A stretch of 33,752 bases of DNA from NCBI GenBank assembly GCA_018710905.1, contig DVIZ01000015.1, positions 1-33,752 on the forward strand, given 5' to 3'. The position numbers and the translations under genes are program-made. Below are positions 7,735 to 15,201 of the stretch, piece after piece (the first letter of the stretch is position 1; each line of letters starts with the position of its first letter). The DNA is from Candidatus Scybalomonas excrementigallinarum (GTDB lineage Bacteria; Bacillota; Clostridia; Lachnospirales; Lachnospiraceae). A model generated the notes under the pieces. That model was not told where the DNA came from, did no database searches, and saw nothing but the letters and a program-made list of their open reading frames with translations.

Positions 7735-9488
7735 ATTTAAAAATTAACAATGTACCGATTACAGTTCCAGAAGGAACAACCATTTTGGAGGCGTGTAAGC
7801 AGGCACATTATCCAGTACCAAGCCTTTGTTATTTGAAGGGAATTAATGATATCGGAGCCTGTCGTGTCTGTTGTGTGGAAGTAGTCGGTGTAGAAAGACT
7901 GGTAACTTCTTGTAACAACGTCGTAAGCGAAGGCATGGAAGTGTTGACCAACTCTGCAAGAGTACGAGATGCTAGAAGAACTAATGTAGAACTTATTTTA
8001 TCTCAACATAATTGTAATTGTCCAACTTGTACAAGAAATGGAAATTGTACGTTACAAAAAATTTCTTATCAGCTTGGACTCAATACAGAAACTTATAAAA
8101 AAGAAGTTACATATGCTCCATGGAGCACAAAATTTCCACTTGTAAGAGATGCAAGCAAATGTATTAAATGCATGCGTTGTGTACAAGTGTGTGATAAAGT
8201 ACAGAGTATTCATATTTGGGATATTGCAAAAACAGGTTCTAGAACAACCGTTGATGTATCCTATAATCGAAAAATTAAAGATTCTGAGTGTGTGCTTTGT
8301 GGACAGTGTATTACCCATTGTCCAGTAGGTGCATTATCTGCAAGAAATGATAAAGGAAAAGTGTTTGGATTTGATGCTCCAATTAGCACAGGAAAGAAAG
8401 TGACTGTTGTACAAGTAGCACCATCCGTTCGAACTTCTTGGGGAGAAGCCTTTGGTGTATCAAGAGAAATTGCTACTCCAAAACGTTTAGCAGCAGCACT
8501 TCGTCGTATGGGATTTGACTATGTATTTGACACCAATTACGGTGCAGATTTGACCATTATGGAAGAGGGAAGCGAATTCTTAGAACGATTAAAACATAAA
8601 GAAGATTTTAAATATCCAATGTTTACTTCCTGTTGTCCAGGATGGGTAAGATTTTTAAAATCCCAATATCCAGATATGGTTGACGATCTATCATCAGCCA
8701 AATCTCCACAGCAGATGCAAGGTGCTATTATTAAAACGTATTTTGCAAAGAAAATGGGAATCGATCCAAATGATATTTTCAGCGTTTCTATTATGCCTTG
8801 TGTCGCTAAGAAAGCGGAATGTGATATTCCATCCATTAATGATTCTGGAGCAGGAAAAGATGTGGATATCGTTCTTACAACGAGAGAAATGGTAGCACAA
8901 ATCCGTTCTCTTGGTATTGATATTGAACATCTTCCAGAGGAAGAATTTGATTCTCCATTAGGACCAGGAACTGGTGCAGGTGTTATTTTTGGTGCAACTG
9001 GTGGGGTAATGGAAGCAGCACTTAGAACTTCTTATTACTTAGCAACAGGAATGAAGCCAAATCCAGATGCTTTTTATGAAGTGCGTGGGTTAGACGGTTG
9101 GAAAGAAGCCTCCTTTGATGTAGCAGGAAATACCGTTAAAACTGCAGTAGTCAGTGGTCTTGCCAATGCAAGAAAACTGATTCGCGCGTTAAGAAGAGGA
9201 GAAGTACAATATGACTTTGTGGAAGTCATGGCTTGTCCTGGTGGTTGTGTCGGCGGTGGCGGACAGATTATCCATGATGGAGAAGAATTGGCAGGAGAAC
9301 GTGGAGAAAACCTTTATAAATTAGATAAAGAGTGTGCAATTCGTTTCTCCCATGAGAGCCCAGAAGTTCAGGCTACTTATAAAGATTACTTAGGAGAACC
9401 ATTGTCTCATTTAGCACACGAGCTTTTACATACGGATCATAAGGCTTGGGATCTTCCTCATGCTTATTATCCAGATAGAGATGTATAA
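7728..9488 (+). CDS. [FeFe] hydrogenase, group A, multi-cluster
   Basis: 586 residues. The N-terminal 2Fe-2S ferredoxin domain has Cys34, Cys45, Cys48 and Cys62. A His-Cys3 cluster follows (HNCNCPTCTRNGNC), then two 4Fe-4S motifs (CIKCMRCVQVC and CVLCGQCITHC). The H-cluster motifs are complete: L1 TSCCPGW (Cys302), L2 MPCVAKKAE (Cys358), L3 ACPGGCVGGGGQ (Cys503, Cys507). The catalytic core is therefore expected to be active after maturation by HydEFG, none of which is in the window. It catalyses reversible H2 formation in the cytoplasm; no signal peptide is present. The overlap with the upstream flavoprotein suggests a complex that couples H2 to NAD(P)(H). The direction in vivo is not decided by sequence. 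A hairpin terminator follows. Confidence 0.95.
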   Translation: MVNLKINNVPITVPEGTTILEACKQAHYPVPSLCYLKGINDIGACRVCCVEVVGVERLVTSCNNVVSEGMEVLTNSARVRDARRTNVELILSQHNCNCPTCTRNGNCTLQKISYQLGLNTETYKKEVTYAPWSTKFPLVRDASKCIKCMRCVQVCDKVQSIHIWDIAKTGSRTTVDVSYNRKIKDSECVLCGQCITHCPVGALSARNDKGKVFGFDAPISTGKKVTVVQVAPSVRTSWGEAFGVSREIATPKRLAAALRRMGFDYVFDTNYGADLTIMEEGSEFLERLKHKEDFKYPMFTSCCPGWVRFLKSQYPDMVDDLSSAKSPQQMQGAIIKTYFAKKMGIDPNDIFSVSIMPCVAKKAECDIPSINDSGAGKDVDIVLTTREMVAQIRSLGIDIEHLPEEEFDSPLGPGTGAGVIFGATGGVMEAALRTSYYLATGMKPNPDAFYEVRGLDGWKEASFDVAGNTVKTAVVSGLANARKLIRALRRGEVQYDFVEVMACPGGCVGGGGQIIHDGEELAGERGENLYKLDKECAIRFSHESPEVQATYKDYLGEPLSHLAHELLHTDHKAWDLPHAYYPDRDV

Positions 9489-9520
9489 TAGTAGAATCAA
9501 TATTAGATTGAGTTAAGAGA

Positions 9521-9579
9521 AAAATCGTTACTTTCAACGTAGGAAATTTATTTTCTATCGTTTTAGGTAGCGATTTTTT
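9521..9579 (+). terminator. Terminator after the hydrogenase
   Basis: AAAATCGTTAC at 9521-9531 pairs with GTAGCGATTTT at 9567-9577 (one G-U) and runs into a T tract to 9579. The 35-base loop may fold on itself. It lies 32 bases after the stop codon. Confidence 0.7.
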
Positions 9580-9747
9580 GTGCTTTGCTAGAAGTAACCG
9601 GAAAGAAGTGATCAATGGGTAACGCATCCTTTGTTTTTGAACCCTTTTATTATATTTTCGTAAAATAAGAGGGAATCCCTAGAAGATTTTTAAAAACAAT
9701 AGTAAGATATAATAAGAGAAAGAAAAAGTAATAAGGAGGTAACAATA

Positions 9748-10512
9748 ATGTATCAAATAAAAACAGATATGCATGTACATTCTATTTTTACGAATCATGC
9801 TTATAGCACAATTGAGGAAAATGCTCGTTATGCTAATAGTCAGGGAATAGAGGCCATTGCAATTACGGATCATTTTGGTCCCTTATTTTTAAGTGATATG
9901 AAAGAAGGAATGTTCCAAATTGGCAATCGGGTTATCTTACCAGAGGAAATCTGTGGAGTTCGAGTGTTGAAAGGGGTCGAGATCGATATCGTAGATCACG
10001 AAGGAAATCTTGCTTATTATGATAAGAAAAGCCCCACAAATCCAGAAATTACAGTACAAGAACGAGTTTTACAAAGCTGTGAGCTAGTAATTGCAAGCGT
10101 TCATCCTTGGGAAAAGTTTCGTCCAGCTACAAAAGTAGAGCATACAAAGATGTATATTAATGCATTGAGAAATCCCTATGTGGATATTATTGGACATAGT
10201 GGTCGAGCAGGAATGGAGTACGAAATTGATGAAGTGCTAAAAGTGGCAAAAGAAGAGAACAAGATCATTGAAATCAATAATCATTCTTTTGATATGGGTC
10301 CTTCTATGATTTGTAAGACAATCGCAGAACGCTGTGCAGAACTTGGAGTTTCCATTGCAGTGAATAGCGACGCCCATTTTGCCTATTATATTGGACATTA
10401 TGATAAGGCATTAGCCATGTTAGAAGAAATTCATTTTCCAGAGGAATTAATTGCAAATGCTTCTTTGGAACGATTATTGCGTGTTATTCGAACAGATAAA
10501 AGTCACATATAA
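9748..10512 (+). CDS. PHP-domain phosphoesterase, YcdX type
   Basis: 254 residues. Metal-binding residues of the PHP fold are visible: His9 and His11 in DMHVHS, His42 in TDHFG, Glu in KGVEIDI, His in SVHPWE, and the later GHSG, NNHS and NSDAH motifs. This spread is typical of the YcdX group, trinuclear-metal phosphatases of mostly unknown substrate, rather than histidinol phosphatase or polymerase PHP domains. The start has AAGGAGGT nine bases upstream. It may share a transcript with the lipoprotein gene that begins 25 bases later. Confidence 0.88.
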   Translation: MYQIKTDMHVHSIFTNHAYSTIEENARYANSQGIEAIAITDHFGPLFLSDMKEGMFQIGNRVILPEEICGVRVLKGVEIDIVDHEGNLAYYDKKSPTNPEITVQERVLQSCELVIASVHPWEKFRPATKVEHTKMYINALRNPYVDIIGHSGRAGMEYEIDEVLKVAKEENKIIEINNHSFDMGPSMICKTIAERCAELGVSIAVNSDAHFAYYIGHYDKALAMLEEIHFPEELIANASLERLLRVIRTDKSHI

Positions 10513-10537
10513 TAGAGTTTCGTAGGGGGAAAGAAAA

Positions 10538-11593
10538 ATGAAAAGTAAAAACATTCGTTTATTATGCTTTATGCTAGTAGGTATCTTGTTAATAGCGATA
10601 AATGGTTGTTCTAGGGTGAAACAACAAACAAGTTCAAAAAAACATGGAGATATTTATTTGTATGGAGAATACCATGGAGTAAAAGAAATTTTAGATAAGG
10701 AATTTGACTTATGGTATGATTACTACCATAATCAAGGGATGCGTCATTTATTTATTGAGGATCCTTATTATGCAGCAGAATTTTTAAATCTATGGATGAA
10801 GGCAGAAGATGATACAATATTAGATCAACTTTTTATAGATTGGATAGGCACTGCTGGAAGTACATCTTATAATAAGGAATTTTATCAAAAGATAAAAAAG
10901 GAATGTCCAGAAACGATTTTCCATGGTACCGATGTGGGACATCAGTATGATTCAACTGGAAAACGATTTTTAGAATATTTAAAAGAGGAAGGGAAAGAGA
11001 GTTCAGAACAGTATGCGTTAGCAGAAGAGGCAATAGAACAAGGAAAATACTATTATAATCTTCATGATAATGTATATCGTGAAAATAAGATGGCGGAAAA
11101 TTTTATCCGTGAATTTGATAAGCTAAAAAATCAAAATATTATGGGGATTTATGGAGGCGCCCATACGGATCTAGAATCCATGGATTATTACACACTTTCT
11201 ATTCCGTGTATGGGAAATCAATTAAAAGAGCGTTATGGAGAGTCTGTTTTTTCAGAAAGTTTATCGAGTGTAGGTGATGTTAAACCAGAGAGAGTGGATA
11301 CAATAAAACTTGCGGGGAAAGAATATCAGGCGTCTTATTTCGGTACAACGGATGTAACAGGAAAAGTAGAAGGGTTTACACAGTTAAAATTTTGGCGAAT
11401 TGAAAATGCTTACGATGATTTTAAACACGAATCTTACATACGAGATTCCTTACCTAGCAATAACTATCCAACAGCAATAAAAATAGGAGATGTTTGGTTA
11501 GTTGAAGCTACAAAAGCAGATGGTTCTATTTTAAAGTTGTATTATCGTTGTGATGGAAATGTATGCATGACCAAAGGATTTCGTATAGAATAA
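10538..11593 (+). CDS. Lipoprotein with Tiki/ChaN/EreA-like domain
   Basis: 351 residues. The N-terminus is a lipoprotein signal: KSKNIR, a hydrophobic stretch, then INGC with Cys about residue 24 as the lipidation site. The mature part opens with a strand ending GEYHG (about residues 43-47) and later has IYGGAHTD (about residues 205-212). This GE.H plus GG.H pair is characteristic of the Tiki/TraB/ChaN/EreA superfamily, which uses these residues for metal or haem binding or hydrolysis. The C-terminal hundred residues (from about LAGKEYQASYFG) are not recognised. It would be anchored on the outer face of the membrane. The substrate is unknown; family membership is inferred from motifs only. 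A GGGGGAAAG site precedes the ATG. Confidence 0.65.
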   Translation: MKSKNIRLLCFMLVGILLIAINGCSRVKQQTSSKKHGDIYLYGEYHGVKEILDKEFDLWYDYYHNQGMRHLFIEDPYYAAEFLNLWMKAEDDTILDQLFIDWIGTAGSTSYNKEFYQKIKKECPETIFHGTDVGHQYDSTGKRFLEYLKEEGKESSEQYALAEEAIEQGKYYYNLHDNVYRENKMAENFIREFDKLKNQNIMGIYGGAHTDLESMDYYTLSIPCMGNQLKERYGESVFSESLSSVGDVKPERVDTIKLAGKEYQASYFGTTDVTGKVEGFTQLKFWRIENAYDDFKHESYIRDSLPSNNYPTAIKIGDVWLVEATKADGSILKLYYRCDGNVCMTKGFRIE

Positions 11594-11621
11594 ATATAGT
11601 ATTGAGAGATAAATAGAAGAA

Positions 11622-11654
11622 GAGAGCTAATTGTTGTAAAGTTAGCTCTCTTTT
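11622..11654. terminator. Terminator between converging genes
   Basis: GAGAGCTAA at 11622-11630 pairs perfectly with TTAGCTCTC at 11642-11650, followed by TTTT. It ends the lipoprotein transcript, and with the A-rich left flank may also stop the converging PEBP gene. Confidence 0.85.
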
Positions 11655-11672
11655 GCTTTTCATTATTGAGAT

Positions 11673-12176
11673 TTAATGACGATAGTTTCCTTTTAAAGTC
11701 GCTTGCTCTAAAATGTGTCCTTCCATTTGACGGAACATCTCATGCATCATAAAACCATTTTCTAAGTCCAGCATACAATCTAAAGCATAGATATGAAGCT
11801 CGTAAGTGTGAGGATCGTTTGGTGGAGCCATTCCTCCATAGTAGGAAGATAATTCTTTACTCTGATTTCCACCTTGCATACTGATCCAGCTATTGACTCC
11901 TTGAACGAAGTCATTTGTTGTTTGGCTTTCGTTTTCATCTATTTTTGTTTTTGTAATATTTGCTGCTACCCAATGAATCCAAGAAAATCCACCACTAATT
12001 GGAAAAGCATCTTTATCTTCAAGAAGTAAAGCAAAACTTTTTGTTCCTTCTGGAGCATCTAAAATTTCAAATGGGAGAGAATAGGTTGGCACACCATTTT
12101 CATTAAAATGTTCTCCATGTTTTCCGTATTTATCTTCTATCGTTCCATCAATAATTCCATGACTAATAATTTTCAT
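11673..12176 (-). CDS. YbhB/YbcL-type PEBP family protein
   Basis: 167 residues of the phosphatidylethanolamine-binding-protein family, bacterial YbhB/YbcL branch. Visible signatures are KSFALLLEDKDA, the ligand-pocket segment GGFSWIHWVAANI, and YYGGMAPPNDPHTYELHIYALD. No signal peptide, so it is cytoplasmic. The biochemical role of bacterial members is poorly known. AGGAGGT precedes the ATG by seven bases, and a near-consensus promoter lies just upstream at 12214-12242, so it is transcribed on its own, separately from the HxlR gene behind it. Confidence 0.9.
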   Translation of the reverse strand: MKIISHGIIDGTIEDKYGKHGEHFNENGVPTYSLPFEILDAPEGTKSFALLLEDKDAFPISGGFSWIHWVAANITKTKIDENESQTTNDFVQGVNSWISMQGGNQSKELSSYYGGMAPPNDPHTYELHIYALDCMLDLENGFMMHEMFRQMEGHILEQATLKGNYRH

Positions 12177-12213
12177 AGTAACAACCTCCTAATGTTCCAT
12201 TCTTTGTAGCTAC

Positions 12214-12242
12214 ATTATACGAGGTGGAAACAAAGGTGTAAA
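12214..12242 (-). promoter_or_regulatory. Promoter of the PEBP gene
   Basis: On the minus strand TTTACA (12237-12242), a 17-base spacer and TATAAT (12214-12219) form a near-consensus sigma-A promoter, 38 bases before the PEBP start codon. Confidence 0.85.
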
Positions 12243-12271
12243 TTACTTACTTTTTTGTGGGTACTGATACT

Positions 12272-12631
12272 CTATAGTAGTCCCTTTTCCTTTAAAACAT
12301 CAGACATTCCATGTTCTACCATATAGTCAATGCCGATTTCTTGCATAATTTTTAATGCCGAAAGTATTTTTTCACCTTGTGGTTTTTTTAGAGAATATTC
12401 TACTTTTAATGGATAACCTTCATATACTTTTTTCTCAACAAAGCCGAACTCGATCAGTTCTTTTAGGTGTTCTAGTAGCATTTTTTGGGTGATACCATCA
12501 ATATCGTGTTCTAACTTAGAAAGAGAAGTAGGGCCAAAGCGTAATCGCCATAGTATGATCGGTTTCCATTTTCCTTTAAGCATATCGTGAGTAAGTTCCA
12601 ATGGACAAGTATAAGTTTCTCGAATTTTCAT
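12272..12631 (-). CDS. HxlR family transcriptional regulator
   Basis: 119 residues with the HxlR winged-helix fold: the conserved Cys9 in YTCPLELT, LKGKWKPIILWRL, the recognition region ITQKMLLEHLKELIEFGFV and the wing KVEYSL. Members often sense redox or electrophile stress through this cysteine and control adjacent oxidoreductases. Here it is divergent from a ferredoxin-nitroreductase gene, a typical arrangement. The frame has a stop just upstream of ATG 12631, so no earlier start exists, yet no good ribosome binding site is seen before it (only A-rich sequence), suggesting weak translation. Confidence 0.9.
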   Translation of the reverse strand: MKIRETYTCPLELTHDMLKGKWKPIILWRLRFGPTSLSKLEHDIDGITQKMLLEHLKELIEFGFVEKKVYEGYPLKVEYSLKKPQGEKILSALKIMQEIGIDYMVEHGMSDVLKEKGLL

Positions 12632-12739
12632 TTTTGTTTTTTTCTAAAATGATAGTCCTTAAAGTTTAAATGAGGGGATTATTTTAGAGTCTCCTTTCTT
12701 AATAAATTTTATATGTTTGCTATATTGTTATCTTACCAT

Positions 12740-12762
12740 AACTTGACTTAAAGCAAAACTTG
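12740..12762. promoter_or_regulatory. Promoter/operator candidate for the nitroreductase
   Basis: TTGACT at 12744-12749 could be a -35 for the rightward gene, though the -10 is poor. AACTTG occurs twice in direct orientation, 17 bases apart (12740-12745 and 12757-12762). Together these make a plausible binding region for the divergent HxlR protein. The rest of the 12632-12810 gap shows no gene. Confidence 0.3.
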
Positions 12763-12810
12763 TGTTAAACCATAGGATTAAACATAAAAAAGAGATAAAG
12801 GAGAATGGAA

Positions 12811-13635
12811 ATGATAGTAAATACAGATAAATGCATCGGTTGTACTTTATGTAAACAAGATTGTATTGTAAGCGATATAGAAATGGTTGATGGAAAGTCA
12901 TATATAAGAAATAAAACCTGTATCAAGTGTGGTCACTGTATTGCAATTTGTCCAGTGAAAGCAATATCTTGTGATGATGAAAAAGAATATGCAATGGATG
13001 AAGTCATAGAATATGAAAAAGAAAAATTTGATATCGCTCCAGAAACTTTAATGAACTTTATGAAGTTCAGAAGAAGTGTTAGGTTATTCAAAGAAGACGA
13101 TGTAGAAGAAGAAAAAATACAAAAAATAATAGAAGCAGGTAAATACACACAAACGGCGAGCAATATACAAGACGTTTCTTATGTGATTGTAAAAGAAAAA
13201 CTTCAAGAAGTTAGAAAAATGGTGTTAGAAACATTAAATGCGATGGCGGATAAAATGTTAGCCGATGAAAATACGCCAAAGCAATTTATTACATACGCAT
13301 ATATGTGGAAGCAGATGTATCAAGATTTTCTAGAAAATCCAGATGGCGAGGATAAATTGTTCTTTAAAGCGCCAGTGTTACTTGTTATAAAAGCGAATCG
13401 AACGATAAATGGAGCTTTAGCAGCATCAAAAATGGAGCTTATGGTAAATGCTTTAGGTCTTGGAACTTATTTTAGTGGATTTTTAGAAAGAGCGTTATCC
13501 GTCAATCCTAAAATAGCAGAATTACTAAAAGTAGAAGAAGGAGAACAGTTTGTGGCCTGTATGTTAATTGGGTATCCAAGGGTAACATATAAACGAACAG
13601 TGCCAAGAAAAGATGTAAAGATTACAAGAATATAA
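12811..13635 (+). CDS. Ferredoxin-nitroreductase fusion
   Basis: 274 residues. Residues 1-60 are a two-cluster bacterial ferredoxin (CIGCTLCKQDC and CIKCGHCIAICP). The remainder is an FMN-dependent nitroreductase-fold domain starting with FRRSVRLFKEDDV and including ASNIQDVSYV and LGLGTYFSGFL. Such fusions reduce nitro or quinone-like compounds or other acceptors with electrons from ferredoxin; the substrate is unknown. ATG 12805 is only one base from the AAGGAG, so ATG 12811 with seven-base spacing is preferred. Its divergent HxlR neighbour is the likely regulator. The following 104 bases up to the rplJ promoter hold no clear terminator. Confidence 0.9.
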   Translation: MIVNTDKCIGCTLCKQDCIVSDIEMVDGKSYIRNKTCIKCGHCIAICPVKAISCDDEKEYAMDEVIEYEKEKFDIAPETLMNFMKFRRSVRLFKEDDVEEEKIQKIIEAGKYTQTASNIQDVSYVIVKEKLQEVRKMVLETLNAMADKMLADENTPKQFITYAYMWKQMYQDFLENPDGEDKLFFKAPVLLVIKANRTINGALAASKMELMVNALGLGTYFSGFLERALSVNPKIAELLKVEEGEQFVACMLIGYPRVTYKRTVPRKDVKITRI

Positions 13636-13739
13636 TAGTAAAAGTATGCTATATTATTTATATCAGAAATTGAAAAATACAATAAAAATGAAATTAGGGT
13701 ATTTGTGTCAATTCTAATAAAAATTTACGAAAAAATCTC

Positions 13740-13768
13740 TTGACATTTTGGGACACGCATGGTAAAGT
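13740..13768 (+). promoter_or_regulatory. Promoter of the rplJ-rplL operon
   Basis: TTGACA (13740-13745), 17-base spacer, TAAAGT (13763-13768), with TG two bases upstream of the -10 as in an extended -10. This strong sigma-A promoter suits a ribosomal protein operon; transcription should begin near 13775. Confidence 0.9.
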
Positions 13769-13774
13769 GTTCTA

Positions 13775-13903
13775 GTATAAATACTGCCGAAGACAGTAGG
13801 TGCTGTAAAGCATAAGGTTCAAAACGCCTACCGAGGGAATATCACTTTCTTAAAATAATAAGAATGATAGATGCTCTGTGTCTTTGGATACAGAGCTTTT
13901 TTT
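13775..13903 (+). ncRNA. Ribosomal protein L10 leader with attenuator
   Basis: The transcript between the promoter and rplJ contains GCCGAAGACAGTAGGTGC, then a partner segment with GCCTACCGAGG. This is the conserved kink-turn/stem pattern of the L10 leader, which binds L10 complexed with L7/L12. It ends in an intrinsic terminator: GCTCTGTGTC (13873-13882) with GATACAGAGC (13887-13896), loop TTTG, then seven T's (13897-13903). In this family, excess L10-L12 stabilises the form that lets the terminator fold and lowers expression. Pattern identified by eye; an Rfam search would confirm it. Confidence 0.85.
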
Positions 13904-13944
13904 ATGATCGGCGGTGTACAAATAATATAGGAGGTGCACCAATC

Positions 13945-14439
13945 GTGGCTAAAGTAGAATTAAAACAACCTATCGTAGAAGAGATAAAAGGATTACTTGC
14001 TGATGCTCAGTCTGCTGTATTAGTTGACTACCGTGGAATCACAGTAGAACAGGATACTGCTCTTCGTAAAGAGTTAAGAGAAGCAGGTGTTGTATACAAA
14101 GTATACAAAAACACAATGATCCGTTTAGCTGCTCAGGGAACTGATTTCGAAGCATTAAGCCCAGATTTAGAAGGACCTACAGCTATCGCTATCTCTTCAA
14201 CAGACGCTACTGCTCCAGCTAGAATTTTAGCTAAATTCGCTAAAACAGCTCCAGCATTAGAGTTAAAATCAGGTGTTGTAGAAGGAACATACTACGATAA
14301 AGCTGGTATCCAGGTTATCGCTACAATTCCATCAAGAGAAGAATTACTTTCCAAATTCCTTGGAAGTATTCAGTCACCTATCGCAAACTTTGCTCGTGTT
14401 ATCAAGCAAGTTGCTGAATCTAAAGAAGCAGAAGCATAA
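13945..14439 (+). CDS. rplJ: 50S ribosomal protein L10
   Basis: 164 residues, normal length for L10. It begins AKVELKQPIVEEIKGLLADAQ and has the conserved VLVDYRGITVEQDTALRKELREAGVVYKVYKNTM, where the stalk base contacts 23S rRNA; the C-terminal helices bind L7/L12 dimers. The start is GTG 13945 with AGGAGGT nine bases upstream; a longer in-frame reading from 13864 would run through the attenuator hairpin and is rejected. It is preceded by the L10 leader and followed after 60 bases by rplL, the classical stalk operon order. Confidence 0.97.
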   Translation: MAKVELKQPIVEEIKGLLADAQSAVLVDYRGITVEQDTALRKELREAGVVYKVYKNTMIRLAAQGTDFEALSPDLEGPTAIAISSTDATAPARILAKFAKTAPALELKSGVVEGTYYDKAGIQVIATIPSREELLSKFLGSIQSPIANFARVIKQVAESKEAEA

Positions 14440-14499
14440 GATTTTGCTCTGTTTATAACGAATTATTGAATTTAAATTATCGAATGGAGGATTTTTAAG

Positions 14500-14865
14500 A
14501 TGACAACTCAGGAAATTATTGAAGTAATCAAAGGTTTATCTGTATTAGAATTAAATGAATTAGTAAAAGCTTGTGAAGAAGAATTTGGTGTATCTGCAGC
14601 AGCAGGTGTTGTAGTTGCAGCAGCTGGAGACGGTGCTGGAGCTGGCGAAGAAAAAACTGAATTCGACGTTGAATTAACAGAAGTTGGTCCAAACAAAGTT
14701 AAAGTTATCAAAGTTGTTCGTGAAGTAACAGGTTTAGGATTAAAAGAAGCTAAAGAAGCTGTAGATAACGCTCCTAAAGTATTAAAAGAAGCTGCATCTA
14801 AAGAAGAAGCTGAAGAAATCAAAACTAAACTTGAAGCTGAAGGAGCAAAAGTTACACTTAAATAA
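14500..14865 (+). CDS. rplL: 50S ribosomal protein L7/L12
   Basis: 121 residues. The N-terminal dimerisation domain ([20 protein letters not shown]) is followed by an Ala/Gly-rich hinge, then the factor-binding C-terminal domain with [22 protein letters not shown]. It forms the GTPase-activating stalk on L10. Codon use is noticeably biased, as for a highly expressed gene. TGGAGG precedes the ATG, and a strong terminator follows. Confidence 0.98.
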   Translation: MTTQEIIEVIKGLSVLELNELVKACEEEFGVSAAAGVVVAAAGDGAGAGEEKTEFDVELTEVGPNKVKVIKVVREVTGLGLKEAKEAVDNAPKVLKEAASKEEAEEIKTKLEAEGAKVTLK

Positions 14866-14904
14866 TTTAAGTCCTAACTTTAGCGAAATTAGCAAGTATA
14901 GAGT

Positions 14905-14948
14905 AAAATCCGCAATCGACTGGAAACAGGAGATTGCGGATTTTTTTT
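14905..14948 (+). terminator. Terminator of the rplJ-rplL operon
   Basis: AAAATCCGCAATC at 14905-14917 pairs with GATTGCGGATTTT at 14932-14944, with a T tract to 14948. A perfect 13-bp stem makes this the operon end. Confidence 0.93.
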
Positions 14949-15006
14949 ATTTCATAGGAAATACCTTGTTGAATTAATGTATGAAAGCATTCAATTTCTA
15001 TGAAAT

Positions 15007-15136
15007 AAAAAGCACTACGTGCAACAATACACAGCTCGCAGATAAGAAATTTTTGCTTCACAAACTGCTCGCGCGCGGCAAAGTGTACGTTGCTCAAAGT
15101 GACCGAAAGTCGCGAAGAGTGTTGGGTGCACACTTG
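15007..15136 (+). repeat. Dispersed structured repeat, copy 2
   Basis: Homologous to 164-295, same orientation, with two identical blocks (15066-15094 and 15104-15126). It ends 13 bases before the -35 element of the Rpn-family gene. The GCGAGCAA arm of copy 1 is not conserved here. The pairing of AGTGTACG (from 15082) with the TGCACACT near 15130 is kept by a G-U pair, hinting at selection on RNA or DNA structure. No target duplication or terminal transposon repeat is visible. Confidence 0.8.
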
Positions 15137-15149
15137 AGAAGGTATGTTA

Positions 15150-15177
15150 TTGAGGAAAAGTATTTTTATGATATAAT
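15150..15177 (+). promoter_or_regulatory. Promoter of the Rpn-family gene
   Basis: TTGAGG (15150-15155), 16-base spacer, TATAAT (15172-15177), just after repeat copy 2 and 24 bases before the start codon. Confidence 0.75.
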
Positions 15178-15201
15178 GAAATTATAAGAAAGGAAGTGTG
15201 A

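Noticed and set aside
13864-13944. Upstream extension of rplJ
   Set aside because: It would translate the attenuator hairpin and U-tract; the GTG at 13945 has a perfect ribosome binding site and the right L10 N-terminus.
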